Below, in pieces: positions 11,584 to 21,940 of a stretch of DNA of 64,000 nucleotides. The notes beneath the pieces are model-generated. The model searched no databases. It saw only the letters and a list, made by a program, of their open reading frames with translations, and had not been told where the DNA came from. Numbering within the stretch: the first letter of the stretch is position 1; each line of letters begins with the position of its first letter. Source of the stretch: Nitrosomonas sp. Lineage in GTDB: Bacteria; Pseudomonadota; Gammaproteobacteria; Burkholderiales; Nitrosomonadaceae. Made by a program: the position numbers and the translations under genes. The DNA is taken from NCBI RefSeq assembly GCF_022842015.1, contig NZ_JALHQJ010000001.1, forward strand, positions 1 through 64,000, in the 5' to 3' direction.

Positions 11584-12858
11584 ATGAGTTTTCAACAAGG
11601 TTTAAGTGGTTTAAGTGCGGCATCGACAAATCTTGATGTCGTTGGCAATAACATTGCCAATGCGAATACTGTTGGGTATAAACAAGCTCAAGCTCAATTT
11701 ACCGATATATTTGCAAACTCGTTGGACGGGGCAGGTTCTTCCCGTACGCAGATAGGTATCGGTGCGCGGGTAGCCACGGTCGCACAATCATTTAATCAAG
11801 GGGATATTGCGCCAACTAATAATCCGCTGGATATAGCGATAAATGGACAAGGCTTTTTCCGCATGAGTGATAACGGTGTAATCAGTTATAGTCGGAACGG
11901 TCAGTTTCGTCTTGATGGGAATGGGTTTCTTACAGATGCAAATGGAACAAATTTAACGGGATATGCTGCAGGTGCCGATGGAAACATAGACTCCAGTCGA
12001 CCAACCCTTTTGAAATTAAGTACTTCTGATATTCCACCAAAAATTACATCAACTTTCAACTTGGGTTTTAATTTGAAATCAGATGCAACAGCACCTGAAG
12101 TGGCTACTTTTGATGCGAATAACCTCAGGAGCTTTACTGACACAAATTCTGGGAGGTTTTTCGATAGCCTGGGTAATGAGCATATATTTACCTATTATTT
12201 TCAGAAATCAGATACAACAGCCAATACATGGAATATGTATGCGAGTGTCGATGGTGCAGTTGATCCAACAACGGGTGTTCCTATTGGGGTTACTCTAGAC
12301 GGCGCTGCTTCAGTAACCTTAACGTTCGATAGTAATGGAATTTTGACTGCACCGTCTGCACCTTTTGACGTGTCGGTTGATTTTGCAACCATCGAACCGA
12401 CGCTGGGAGCAGGCTCTCCTATGGTTTTTGCTTTGGATATCACAACAGCCACACAATTTGGACCTGCTTTTGGCGTTAATTTAGCACAGGGTGATGGGTA
12501 TGCATCGGGTCGGTTGGCTGGTTTTACCACAGCTGCTGATGGTGTGATTCAAGGAAATTATAGTAATGGGCAAAATAGGTCACTGGGACAAGTTGTCTTG
12601 GCTAATTTTGTTAATCCACAAGGCCTAAATCCTATTGGGGATGGCCGTTGGATAGAAACACCCAGTTCAGGCCAACCTTTGGTTGGGCAGCCAAACTCGG
12701 GAACATTAGGAACACTTCAACCTTCAGCCGTTGAAGCTGCCAATGTGGATTTAACCTCTGAATTGGTGAAAATGATTACCGCGCAGCGCATGTATCAAGC
12801 AAATGCTAAGACCATTGAGACCCAGGATGCTGTTTTGCAAACATTGGTTAATCTTTAA
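11584..12858 (+). CDS. flgE: Flagellar hook protein FlgE
   Basis: GLSGLSAASTNLDVVGNNIANANTVGYKQAQAQF; C-terminal VDLTSELVKMITAQRMYQANAKTIETQD. Confidence 0.97.
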   Translation: MSFQQGLSGLSAASTNLDVVGNNIANANTVGYKQAQAQFTDIFANSLDGAGSSRTQIGIGARVATVAQSFNQGDIAPTNNPLDIAINGQGFFRMSDNGVISYSRNGQFRLDGNGFLTDANGTNLTGYAAGADGNIDSSRPTLLKLSTSDIPPKITSTFNLGFNLKSDATAPEVATFDANNLRSFTDTNSGRFFDSLGNEHIFTYYFQKSDTTANTWNMYASVDGAVDPTTGVPIGVTLDGAASVTLTFDSNGILTAPSAPFDVSVDFATIEPTLGAGSPMVFALDITTATQFGPAFGVNLAQGDGYASGRLAGFTTAADGVIQGNYSNGQNRSLGQVVLANFVNPQGLNPIGDGRWIETPSSGQPLVGQPNSGTLGTLQPSAVEAANVDLTSELVKMITAQRMYQANAKTIETQDAVLQTLVNL

Positions 12859-12886
12859 CTTTATTACCCGAGCTGAGTAAGCATTC

Positions 12887-13630
12887 ATGGACCGACTTAT
12901 TTATACATCGATGACTGGTGCGAACCATACGCTGAATCAACAAGCGACCGTTGCACACAATCTCGCTAATGCATCGACAACGGGGTTTCGGGCTGAGGCT
13001 AATGCATTCCGCGCTGTCCCAATATATGGCGATGGATTGCCGACACGTGCTTTTGTTGTGGATTCTACGACAGGCTCCGATTTCACTACGGGTCCATTGG
13101 AGACAACTGGACGTGATCTTGATGTTGCTGTTCGTGGCCCTGGCTGGATTACCGTACAACTTGATAATGGTGAAGAGGCGTATACCCGGAATGGCAGCTT
13201 GCAAGTTGGTGCCAATGGTTTGTTGTTAACACAAAATGGATTGAAAGTTAAAGGTGATGTGGGGGTCATTTCTGTTCCGCCGGAAACACGCATTACTATC
13301 GGTGTAGATGGAACTGTATCGACAGTCCCGCTTAATGCCCTGCCAAATACGGTGGCTATAGTTGGGCGAATTAAATTGGTTAATCCCCTAGAGGAAAATC
13401 TTGTAAAAGGTGCCGATGGCTTGTTTCGTCAAAAAGATGGCAAAGAAGCGATCGTTGATGCCAGAGTTCGATTGATTGATGGAACACTGGAAGGAAGTAA
13501 CGTGAATGTTGTGCATGAAATGGTCAGTATGATCGCTCTGGCTCGTCAGTTCGATATGCAAATGAAGATGCTGGAGAACGCGGAGCGCAATGCGCAACAG
13601 GCAAGTCAAATTATGCTAGTTAGAGCTTAG
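12887..13630 (+). CDS. flgF: Flagellar basal body rod protein FlgF
   Basis: MDRLIYTSMTGANHTLNQQATVAHNLANASTTGFRAE. Confidence 0.96.
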   Translation: MDRLIYTSMTGANHTLNQQATVAHNLANASTTGFRAEANAFRAVPIYGDGLPTRAFVVDSTTGSDFTTGPLETTGRDLDVAVRGPGWITVQLDNGEEAYTRNGSLQVGANGLLLTQNGLKVKGDVGVISVPPETRITIGVDGTVSTVPLNALPNTVAIVGRIKLVNPLEENLVKGADGLFRQKDGKEAIVDARVRLIDGTLEGSNVNVVHEMVSMIALARQFDMQMKMLENAERNAQQASQIMLVRA

Positions 13631-13657
13631 CAACAATTAAATATAGGAATTGATCAA

Positions 13658-14440
13658 ATGATACGTTCATTATGGATTTCCAAAACGGGTTTAGAAGCAC
13701 AGCAAACTAAATTGGATGTTATTGCTAATAATTTGGCGAATGTTAATACCAATGGCTTTAAGCGGTCTCGTGCAGTATTTGAAGATTTGATGTATCAAAC
13801 ATTGCGACAACCAGGCGCTCAGTCTTCGCAACAGACTCAATTGCCTTCCGGCTTACAGCTTGGTACGGGCGTTAAACCAGTTGCAACTGAAAGTATATTC
13901 ACTCAGGGAATAATACAACCAACTGATAATCCTCGCGATGTGGCAATCCGGGGGTTGGGTTTCTTTCAGGTTTTAATGCCTGATGGTACAACAGCTTATA
14001 CACGTGATGGAGCATTTCAATTAGACCTTAATGGTCAACTTGTAACATCCAGTGGATATATGGTGCAGCCGGCAATTGTTGTTCCACCAAATACACAGAC
14101 CGTCACTGTAGGGCGAGATGGTACCGTATCTGCAACAGTGCCAGGTGCAACTGCACCGATACAGCTTGGCAATATTCAATTGGCAAGTTTTATTAATCCA
14201 TCGGGATTACAGAAAATGGGTGAGAATTTGTACATGGAAACTGCATCCAGCGGAACACCCAATCAGAATGCGCCTGGTACCAATGGACTGGGGATTCTTG
14301 ATCAGGGGTTTGTTGAAACTTCAAACGTAAGTGTAGTGGAGGAGTTGGTTAATATGATTCAAACCCAGCGCGCTTATGAAATGAATTCAAAGTCTATTGA
14401 AACATCTGATCAAATGTTGCAAAAACTGGCGCAACTATAA
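13658..14440 (+). CDS. flgG: Flagellar distal rod protein FlgG
   Basis: [50 protein letters not shown]. Confidence 0.97.
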   Translation: MIRSLWISKTGLEAQQTKLDVIANNLANVNTNGFKRSRAVFEDLMYQTLRQPGAQSSQQTQLPSGLQLGTGVKPVATESIFTQGIIQPTDNPRDVAIRGLGFFQVLMPDGTTAYTRDGAFQLDLNGQLVTSSGYMVQPAIVVPPNTQTVTVGRDGTVSATVPGATAPIQLGNIQLASFINPSGLQKMGENLYMETASSGTPNQNAPGTNGLGILDQGFVETSNVSVVEELVNMIQTQRAYEMNSKSIETSDQMLQKLAQL

Positions 14441-14465
14441 CTGGTTAATTACCGGGAGTAATAGA

Positions 14466-15182
14466 ATGGTTAACAGCCAACTGCTGATAGACAATAAATA
14501 TAGCTCTCTGTATGTGTTGATACTCTTCATGCTTGCATCGGGTTGCACATCCATTCCAGCGACAGTTACCCATCAACCTAATTCTTTGCGTCCAGCCCAT
14601 CAAAGCTTGGCGGTTATTCAGCCTAATGGCTCCATTTTGCAAGCCCTTAATAGCACGACGAATGGAGTGCGCTATACACCATTATTTGAGGATCGACGCG
14701 CAAGAAGTGTTGGCGATACAATCATTGTTACCTTGAACGAACGAACAAATGCAAGTAAGAGTTCAGAAAGTAATGTGGATCGCTCTGGAAGTATTGATTT
14801 CTCGGTTCCTAGTCTTTTGGGGATACCTTTAAGTTTTTTAAAAAAACATGCCACAGTTGAAGCTAAATCCAACAATAGTTTTGATGGCGGCGGTGAAAGT
14901 TCTAGTAAGAATAATTTTATAGGAACGATTACGGTAACAGTGATTGAGGCACTACCAAATGGAAACATGGTTGTCAGCGGAGAGAAACAAATTGGAATAA
15001 ACCAGGGACAAGAGTTTATAAGGCTTTCTGGAGTGATCAATCCAATACATGTTATGGCAAACACCATATCATCAACACAGATAGCCGATGCACGCATTGA
15101 ATACCGCGCCAACGGTTATATTGATGAAGCACAGACAATGGGATGGCTATCACGCTTTTTTCTAAATGCGACACCTTTTTGA
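14466..15182 (+). CDS. flgH: Flagellar L-ring protein FlgH
   Basis: Lipobox-like [41 protein letters not shown]. Track ORF opens at 14397; start at 14466 preferred. Confidence 0.95.
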   Translation: MVNSQLLIDNKYSSLYVLILFMLASGCTSIPATVTHQPNSLRPAHQSLAVIQPNGSILQALNSTTNGVRYTPLFEDRRARSVGDTIIVTLNERTNASKSSESNVDRSGSIDFSVPSLLGIPLSFLKKHATVEAKSNNSFDGGGESSSKNNFIGTITVTVIEALPNGNMVVSGEKQIGINQGQEFIRLSGVINPIHVMANTISSTQIADARIEYRANGYIDEAQTMGWLSRFFLNATPF

Positions 15183-15228
15183 TGGTTTTAATACATTTAT
15201 CTGATTTCCTAAGAAAACACATGCCATT

Positions 15229-16338
15229 ATGAAAATTCCGCACCTAATTATCCATAGCCTACTGATGATATGTTTGTTGTTACCGGGCATAAGTTTTGCG
15301 GATCGAATTAAGGATTTAGCATCGATTCAGGGAGTGCGTAATAATCAATTGATAGGCTATGGTTTAGTTGTTGGCTTAGATGGCAGTGGTGATATGACTA
15401 CCCAGACGCCATTTACGGTACAAAGCATTATTAGTATGCTGGGACAATTAGGCGTTAATCTGCCGCCCGGCACCAATTTGCAGCTAAGGAATGTTGCCGC
15501 TGTGATGGTAACAGCAACACTGCCTGCATTTACTAAAACCGGGCAACATATTGATGTTACGGTGTCATCCATGGGTAATGCAAAAAGCTTGCGTGGAGGT
15601 ACATTGTTAATGACTCCGCTAAAAGGAGCCGATAATCAAGTTTATGCGATGGCGCAAGGAAGTATTCTGGTAGGCGGTATCGGAGCGGCTGCTGGAGGAA
15701 GCAGTGTACAGGTTAATCATCTTAGCGTTGGGAGAATCAGTGGGGGAGGTATAGTTGAGCGTGAAATTCCAACAGTAGTCGGGCAGGGGGATTATATTAA
15801 TCTTGAGTTAAATTCAACCGACTTTACAACGGTGAATCGAATTGTGGATGCCATCAATTTACTTTACCCATCTTCTGCTGTTGCGGTTGATGGACGTGTT
15901 GTGCAAGTAAAAGCGCCTATAGAAACTAGTCAGAGAATTATGTTTATTTCTCAGATTGAAAGCATGGATGTCGTTCCCGCTAAAGCAACAGCAAAAGTCA
16001 TTGTCAATTCCCGCACCGGATCTATTGTAATGAATCAATCGGTCACGCTTGAAACAAGTGCTATTGCGCATGGCAATTTATCGATCATTATCAATACTGA
16101 ACCTGTCATTAGTCAACCAGGCCCATTCGCACAGCGCGGTGAGACTGTTGTTACACAACGATCTCAAGTTGAAATACGTACTGACGAAGGAAATTTAATG
16201 CTGTTGCCAAATGGTGCTGATCTTGGTGAGGTTGTTAAAGCTTTAACGGCGATTGGCGCAACAACACAAGATTTATTGTCAATTTTACAAGCACTAAAAG
16301 CGGCAGGTTCGCTGCGCGCAGACTTGGAAATTATTTAA
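15229..16338 (+). CDS. flgI: Flagellar P-ring protein FlgI
   Basis: DRIKDLASIQGVRNNQLIGYGLVVGLDGSGD; signal peptide. Confidence 0.98.
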   Translation: MKIPHLIIHSLLMICLLLPGISFADRIKDLASIQGVRNNQLIGYGLVVGLDGSGDMTTQTPFTVQSIISMLGQLGVNLPPGTNLQLRNVAAVMVTATLPAFTKTGQHIDVTVSSMGNAKSLRGGTLLMTPLKGADNQVYAMAQGSILVGGIGAAAGGSSVQVNHLSVGRISGGGIVEREIPTVVGQGDYINLELNSTDFTTVNRIVDAINLLYPSSAVAVDGRVVQVKAPIETSQRIMFISQIESMDVVPAKATAKVIVNSRTGSIVMNQSVTLETSAIAHGNLSIIINTEPVISQPGPFAQRGETVVTQRSQVEIRTDEGNLMLLPNGADLGEVVKALTAIGATTQDLLSILQALKAAGSLRADLEII

Positions 16339-16354
16339 CCCCGAGAGTACACCC

Positions 16355-17362
16355 ATGATGATATCACCGGATATTTCAAGCAAGCTTGCGATTGATGCTA
16401 AAAGCATTGATGATTTGCACTTGATGGCTAAGCGTAACCCGGAGCAGGCTTTGCACAAGGCGGCACAGCAATTCGAGGCATTGTTTATGAACATGTTACT
16501 TAAAAGCATGCGGGAAGCAACTCCTAAGGATGGAATGTTTGATAGTCAGCAAACACAGTTTTTTACGCAAATGTATGACCAACAGCTTGCTCAGCACCTG
16601 TCAACCAAAGGGATTGGCATTGCTAACATATTAGTAAAACAATTAAGTAGAGTTGATGGGTCGATTGAACCACAGACTTCGATAAGCCAGGCCGATGCCA
16701 TTTTGTCTTCTATCAATGCAGTCAATCAACCATTATTGATAAAAAATGGGCATCCAAATGATAGATCAGAACAATTGTGGCCTAGTACATATAATTCAAG
16801 GCAAACGCTGACCTCAGTAGAAAAAATGAATTCGTCGGATGAAGCTTTTGTTGCACCTGCCCAAGTCGAATTACAAATGAAGAAGTCATTTAATCGATCA
16901 ATGGATTTTATCAATACGCTTCTGCCACATGCAAAGATTGCCTCACAATCGACGGGTATTCCTCCTCATTTTATGCTGGCCCAAGCGGCGCTGGAGAGTG
17001 GATGGGGTAAACATGAGATTCGTCGTGCTGATAATAGCCCAAGCTACAATCTGTTTGGTATTAAAGCCAGTGCAAGCTGGAAAGGTGACACTGTGGAGAA
17101 GGTAACTACTGAATATATCAATGGTACACCGCAAAAAATAGTCGATAAATTTCGTGCTTATAGCTCCTATGCGGAAGGATTTAATGATTATGCTAGATTG
17201 TTATTGGATAATCCACGTTATGCAAAAGTCTTAGAATCTTCTGATTTCTCGGCGTTTGCAACGGGTCTGCAGCGAGCCGGTTATGCAACCGATCCAAAAT
17301 ATGCCGAGAAGTTGATTCGAATAAATAATAGTGAAGCATTACAGAATCGTGAGTTCATCTGA
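16355..17362 (+). CDS. flgJ: Flagellar assembly peptidoglycan hydrolase FlgJ
   Basis: N-terminal rod-capping region (QFEALFMNMLLKSMREATP) fused to a glucosaminidase domain (FMLAQAALESGWGKHEIRR...NLFGIKA). Confidence 0.96.
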   Translation: MMISPDISSKLAIDAKSIDDLHLMAKRNPEQALHKAAQQFEALFMNMLLKSMREATPKDGMFDSQQTQFFTQMYDQQLAQHLSTKGIGIANILVKQLSRVDGSIEPQTSISQADAILSSINAVNQPLLIKNGHPNDRSEQLWPSTYNSRQTLTSVEKMNSSDEAFVAPAQVELQMKKSFNRSMDFINTLLPHAKIASQSTGIPPHFMLAQAALESGWGKHEIRRADNSPSYNLFGIKASASWKGDTVEKVTTEYINGTPQKIVDKFRAYSSYAEGFNDYARLLLDNPRYAKVLESSDFSAFATGLQRAGYATDPKYAEKLIRINNSEALQNREFI

Positions 17363-17375
17363 TGAAGAAAAATTT

Positions 17376-17402
17376 TCAATTCTTTTATTAACTTACCGAT
17401 AT
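17376..17402 (+). promoter_or_regulatory. Possible sigma-28 promoter upstream of flgK
   Basis: TCAA-N15-ACCGATAT against TAAA-N15-GCCGATAA; about 40 nt before the flgK start. Confidence 0.4.
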
Positions 17403-17444
17403 AACTATTATAGATTTTTATAAATTAAAGGTCGGATATAAGCT

Positions 17445-19361
17445 ATGGGAAATGGTATTCTTGACATTGGGATTTCTGGTTTATTAGCTGCGCAGAATCA
17501 GTTACTAACAACCAGCCATAATATTAGTAATATGGCTACCCCTGGGTATAATCGCCAGCAGGTTATGCTTAATACCAATATGCCACAATCATCGGGAGCC
17601 GGATTTGTTGGGCGCGGAGTTCACTCGACCACAGTTCAACGCGTATACAATCAATTTCTTGCTAACCAATCGTTACAGATTCAAACACAAAGCCAGTCGC
17701 TCGATAGTCAATATGCACAAATAAAACAATTAGACGATTTGTTGGGAGACACTGCTTCCGGACTTTCTCCGACACTTCAAAATTTTTTTAGTGCGCTACA
17801 AGATGTGGCATCAAATCCATCGGTAGTTCCATCACGACAGGCTATGATAAGTAATGGAGAAGCGCTTGCGGCGCGTTTCCAAGACATGGATCAGCGTATG
17901 TCACAAATGAGAGAAGGTATTAACGCTCAAGTCACCAGTATTGTGGTTGAGGTAAATTCATTAGCAAGCCAATTGGCCGATATAAATCAACAGATCACAT
18001 TGGCGGAAGGTGCGGCTGGTGGGCAGCCCGCTAATGATATGCTGGATCAGCGCGATGAACTCATAAATCGACTAAGTAAATTAATCAATACGGATACTGT
18101 TCGGGAAAGTGGTGGTGCTATAAATGTTTTCGTTGGTAATGGCCAAGCATTAGTTGTAGGAAGTAAAGCACTAACGTTACAAGCGATTCAATCATCTGAC
18201 AATCCAAGCGATTTAACCTTAGGTCTTGTTTCTAGAAATAGCACTATTCAAATTCCTGAGAGTCAGATCACAGGCGGAGCTTTAGGAGGACTTTTACATT
18301 TTCGAAGTGATACGCTGGATAGCGCACAAAATGCATTAGGAAGAGTGGCCATTACTTTAGCTCATAGTTTTAATGAGCAACATCAATTGGGTGTGGATCT
18401 AAATGGAGATATGGGGGGGAATTTCTTCACTGTGTCTTCACCCAAAGTAACATCAGCCTTAACCAATAATCCGACTTCTAGTATTACTGCAAGTATAAGT
18501 GATTATGGTGCCTTAACTGCGAGCGACTATCAGTTCTCGTACGATGGTACTAACTATACATTGACAAGACTGTCGGATAATACTTCGATAAGCACTTTAG
18601 TTGCTCCATCAGGAGGGGCGCCATTAATGCTTGATGGTATTTCCGTTACGGGAGCGACTATTCTTGCCAATGAAAGATTTAGGATACAACCTACTGTAAA
18701 TGGTGCGAAAGATATTGCAGTAAATATTAATGACACATCCAAAATTGCTGCAGCGGGGCCTAATCGTGCCAGTGCAGCAATTGCGAATACGGGCACTGGA
18801 AAAATCAGTGCCGGAACTGTAAATCCATTGCCCCTAGATCCTAATCTACAGCAACCATTAACTATAACATTTCATTCACCATACGATGGTCAATATGATG
18901 TGACTGGTACTGGCACTGGGTTGCCGGCTACGAATCAAGCATATGCCGAAGGAGCGGATATTAGCTTCAATGGTTATACTTTCCAAATTAGTGGGAGCCC
19001 CGCTGCAGGAGATATCTTTACAATTGCACCTAACCTTAACGGATCTGCTGATAATCGTAATGCATTGTTACTGGGTGCTTTGCAAACCAAAAATACCGTA
19101 GGAAATGGGACGGCATCATACCAATCTGCATACGGACAGCTGGTTAGTCAAGTTGGTAATAAGACACGGGAGTTAGAAGTGACCAGTAAGTCGCAAGCTA
19201 ATTTTCTTGCACAAATTGAAAATACTATACAGTCTACATCAGGTGTTAATCTAGATGAAGAAGCTGCTAATTTAATGCGCTTCCAGCAGGCTTATCAAGC
19301 TGCAAGTAAGATCATTGAAATGAGCAATACATTATTTGATTCAATTCTTCGCATTCGTTAG
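17445..19361 (+). CDS. flgK: Flagellar hook-associated protein FlgK
   Basis: LDIGISGLLAAQNQLLTTSHNISNMATPGYNRQQV; C-terminal VNLDEEAANLMRFQQAYQAASKIIE. Confidence 0.97.
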   Translation: MGNGILDIGISGLLAAQNQLLTTSHNISNMATPGYNRQQVMLNTNMPQSSGAGFVGRGVHSTTVQRVYNQFLANQSLQIQTQSQSLDSQYAQIKQLDDLLGDTASGLSPTLQNFFSALQDVASNPSVVPSRQAMISNGEALAARFQDMDQRMSQMREGINAQVTSIVVEVNSLASQLADINQQITLAEGAAGGQPANDMLDQRDELINRLSKLINTDTVRESGGAINVFVGNGQALVVGSKALTLQAIQSSDNPSDLTLGLVSRNSTIQIPESQITGGALGGLLHFRSDTLDSAQNALGRVAITLAHSFNEQHQLGVDLNGDMGGNFFTVSSPKVTSALTNNPTSSITASISDYGALTASDYQFSYDGTNYTLTRLSDNTSISTLVAPSGGAPLMLDGISVTGATILANERFRIQPTVNGAKDIAVNINDTSKIAAAGPNRASAAIANTGTGKISAGTVNPLPLDPNLQQPLTITFHSPYDGQYDVTGTGTGLPATNQAYAEGADISFNGYTFQISGSPAAGDIFTIAPNLNGSADNRNALLLGALQTKNTVGNGTASYQSAYGQLVSQVGNKTRELEVTSKSQANFLAQIENTIQSTSGVNLDEEAANLMRFQQAYQAASKIIEMSNTLFDSILRIR

Positions 19362-19388
19362 ATGTATTTCTAACTTGGAGACAATATC

Positions 19389-20597
19389 ATGCGCGTTAGT
19401 ACAAATACAATTTATGAAACCGGAACAAATTTGATGCTTCAGAACCAGAGCACTTTAGTTAAGACTCAACAGCAGCTATCTACCGGTAAACGAATCCTAA
19501 CACCTTCAGATGATCCAATTGCTGCAGCACAAGCATTGAATATCACTCAAGCAGCATCATTGAATAAGCAATTTTCAGTTAATCGTGCCAGTGCAAGCTC
19601 CTCATTGGGGTTAGAAGAGAATGTATTAAAGGAATTGACCTCGATTCTTCAAAGCGTGCACAGCTCAACAGTTTACGCTGGAAATTCATCACTAAACGAT
19701 GCGGATAAAAAAATTCTTGCTACTGAATTGCGTGGTAAGTTTGACTCATTAGTTGGCCTAGCCAATACTACGGACGAGAATGGACAATTCTTGTTTTCAG
19801 GATTTCAGGCTAATACAAAACCTTTTGTGAAAACGGGGCTTAGTGTGCAGTATGCAGGGGATCAAGGACAGAGAATGAATCAGGTTGGTCCGGCGCGTCA
19901 ACTTGCTGTCAGCGATTCGGGTACTGATGTTTTTGAACGTATAAAGAACGGAAATGGTGTTTTTTCAACGGCAGCTGACTCACTAAACAATGGTACTGGC
20001 ATCATTGATAAAGGATCAGTAATTACACCAGCTAGTCTTACAGGTGCGAATTATGAGATTGATTTCACTGTTGCTGCTGGCGTGACAACTTATAACATTG
20101 TCAATACAACTACTGGATTGGCGGTTTCATCAGGAAATCCTTATACAAGTGACAGTGCAATTAGTTTTGATGGAATACAGTTAAGTATTAAAGGTGATCC
20201 AGAAAATGGAGATAAATTTACAGTTTCCCCAAGCAGCAATCAAAGTATTTTTAAAACCATGAGCGACTTAATTACGGCGCTCGAAACACCATCCAGCGGT
20301 CAACCCGGAGGCACGCGGTTGTCAAATAGTTTAGTTGCAGCGCTACAAAACATTAACAATAGCCTGGAACATGTGCTTACAAAACAAGCTGCCATTGGGG
20401 CCCGGATGAATGAAATCGATAGCTTAGAAAGTGTTGGTGATGATCAAAACATTCAATTTGAAAAATTACTTTCTAATTTACAAGACGCTGATTTGTCGGA
20501 AGTGATTTCTAATTTCCAAAGACAGCAGTTATACCTTCAGGCTGCACAGCAATCCTATGTTAAAATTTCCGGGTTGTCCTTATTCAATTATATTTGA
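19389..20597 (+). CDS. flgL: Flagellar hook-associated protein FlgL
   Basis: MRVSTNTIYETGTNLMLQNQSTLVKTQQQLSTGKRILTPSDDPIAAAQAL. Confidence 0.97.
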   Translation: MRVSTNTIYETGTNLMLQNQSTLVKTQQQLSTGKRILTPSDDPIAAAQALNITQAASLNKQFSVNRASASSSLGLEENVLKELTSILQSVHSSTVYAGNSSLNDADKKILATELRGKFDSLVGLANTTDENGQFLFSGFQANTKPFVKTGLSVQYAGDQGQRMNQVGPARQLAVSDSGTDVFERIKNGNGVFSTAADSLNNGTGIIDKGSVITPASLTGANYEIDFTVAAGVTTYNIVNTTTGLAVSSGNPYTSDSAISFDGIQLSIKGDPENGDKFTVSPSSNQSIFKTMSDLITALETPSSGQPGGTRLSNSLVAALQNINNSLEHVLTKQAAIGARMNEIDSLESVGDDQNIQFEKLLSNLQDADLSEVISNFQRQQLYLQAAQQSYVKISGLSLFNYI

Positions 20598-20618
20598 AAA
20601 CACTTAATTGCGCTTGGT

Positions 20619-21926
20619 TTAGCTTTTTTTCTGATAATTTATGCTTTGGTAGCCGATATCGTGACGAATCTGATAACCATCAAAGTGAATTTTCTTAATG
20701 AGTTTATAAGTATTTTCCTGCGCTATTTTCACGTTTTCTCCAAGTGCCGTTACGCATAAAACCCGCCCACCTGCAGTCATAATTTCCTTTTCATCTTTTC
20801 CACCCATGATCGTTCCGGCATGAAAAATATGAAAACTATCATTATCTTCTTGTTCATTGATGAATTCATGCAGGCCATGAACTACATCATTTTTTCTTGG
20901 ATTTTCCGGATAACCATGTGCAGCCATTACAACGCCAAGTGCAGTACGCTTGTCCCATTCGACATCAACTTTATTAAGCGTTTCATTGATAGCATGCTCA
21001 ATGAGTGTCAAGAGATCGCTTTTTAAGCGTAGCATAATAGGTTGCGTTTCCGGATCTCCCAGACGACAGTTAAATTCCAGTACGTTTGCATGGCCATCCG
21101 CTGTAATCATTAAACCGGCATAAAGAAATCCGGTGTAGTGGATGCCTTCTTGTTTTAATCCGCTAATGACGGGATCAATGATATTGCGCATGATTTGTCC
21201 ATGTAGATTGGGCGAAATAAAAGGAGCAGGCGAGTATGCGCCCATTCCACCAGTATTAGGGCCCAATTCTCCATCGTAAAGGCGTTTATGATCCTGGCTA
21301 GTCGCTAATGGGAGAATATGGAGGCTATCAGTCATGACGATAAAGCTGACTTCGATGCCTTGAAGAAATTCTTCAATAATGATTTCGCAGCCTGCAGCGC
21401 CAAGATTTTTCTCAACCAGTATCGAATTAACAGCCGAGTGAGCTTCATCGTAGGTTTGCGCGACAATAACCCCTTTTCCTGCTGCGAGGCCATCCGCTTT
21501 AATTACTAAAGGGACATGCTGTTGGTCTATATACTGATGTGCCAGTTCAGGGTCAGTAAAACTCTCATAAGATGCGGTGGGGATTTGGTGTCGCTGCATG
21601 AATTTCTTGGCAAAAATCTTTGAAGTCTCAAGCTGGGCTGCCTGTTGCTTTGGTCCAAAGATTTTTAAGCCGCTGGCCTGGAATGCATCAACAATACCTG
21701 CAGCAAGTGGTATTTCTGGCCCGACAACCGTAATTGCAATCTGTTCTTTCCGTACAAATTCGATTAGATCAGGGATTGATGTAATTGGAATATTCTCTAA
21801 ACCGTGCTCGAGTGCTGTGCCCGCATTACCAGGTGCAACAAACACTTTATGTACGCGCGGTGAAAGACTTAACTTCCACGCTAGCGCGTGTTCTCTACCC
21901 CCTCCACCAATAACTAATAGCTTCAT
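20619..21926 (-). CDS. purD: Phosphoribosylamine--glycine ligase
   Basis: MKLLVIGGGGREHALAWKLSLSP; ATP-grasp GARS motifs. Confidence 0.98.
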   Translation of the reverse strand: MKLLVIGGGGREHALAWKLSLSPRVHKVFVAPGNAGTALEHGLENIPITSIPDLIEFVRKEQIAITVVGPEIPLAAGIVDAFQASGLKIFGPKQQAAQLETSKIFAKKFMQRHQIPTASYESFTDPELAHQYIDQQHVPLVIKADGLAAGKGVIVAQTYDEAHSAVNSILVEKNLGAAGCEIIIEEFLQGIEVSFIVMTDSLHILPLATSQDHKRLYDGELGPNTGGMGAYSPAPFISPNLHGQIMRNIIDPVISGLKQEGIHYTGFLYAGLMITADGHANVLEFNCRLGDPETQPIMLRLKSDLLTLIEHAINETLNKVDVEWDKRTALGVVMAAHGYPENPRKNDVVHGLHEFINEQEDNDSFHIFHAGTIMGGKDEKEIMTAGGRVLCVTALGENVKIAQENTYKLIKKIHFDGYQIRHDIGYQSINYQKKS

Positions 21927-21940
21927 GATATAGAGGTTGT

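Noticed and set aside
12201-13609. Antisense ORFs in flgE/flgF
   Set aside because: Shadow ORFs of conserved flagellar genes.
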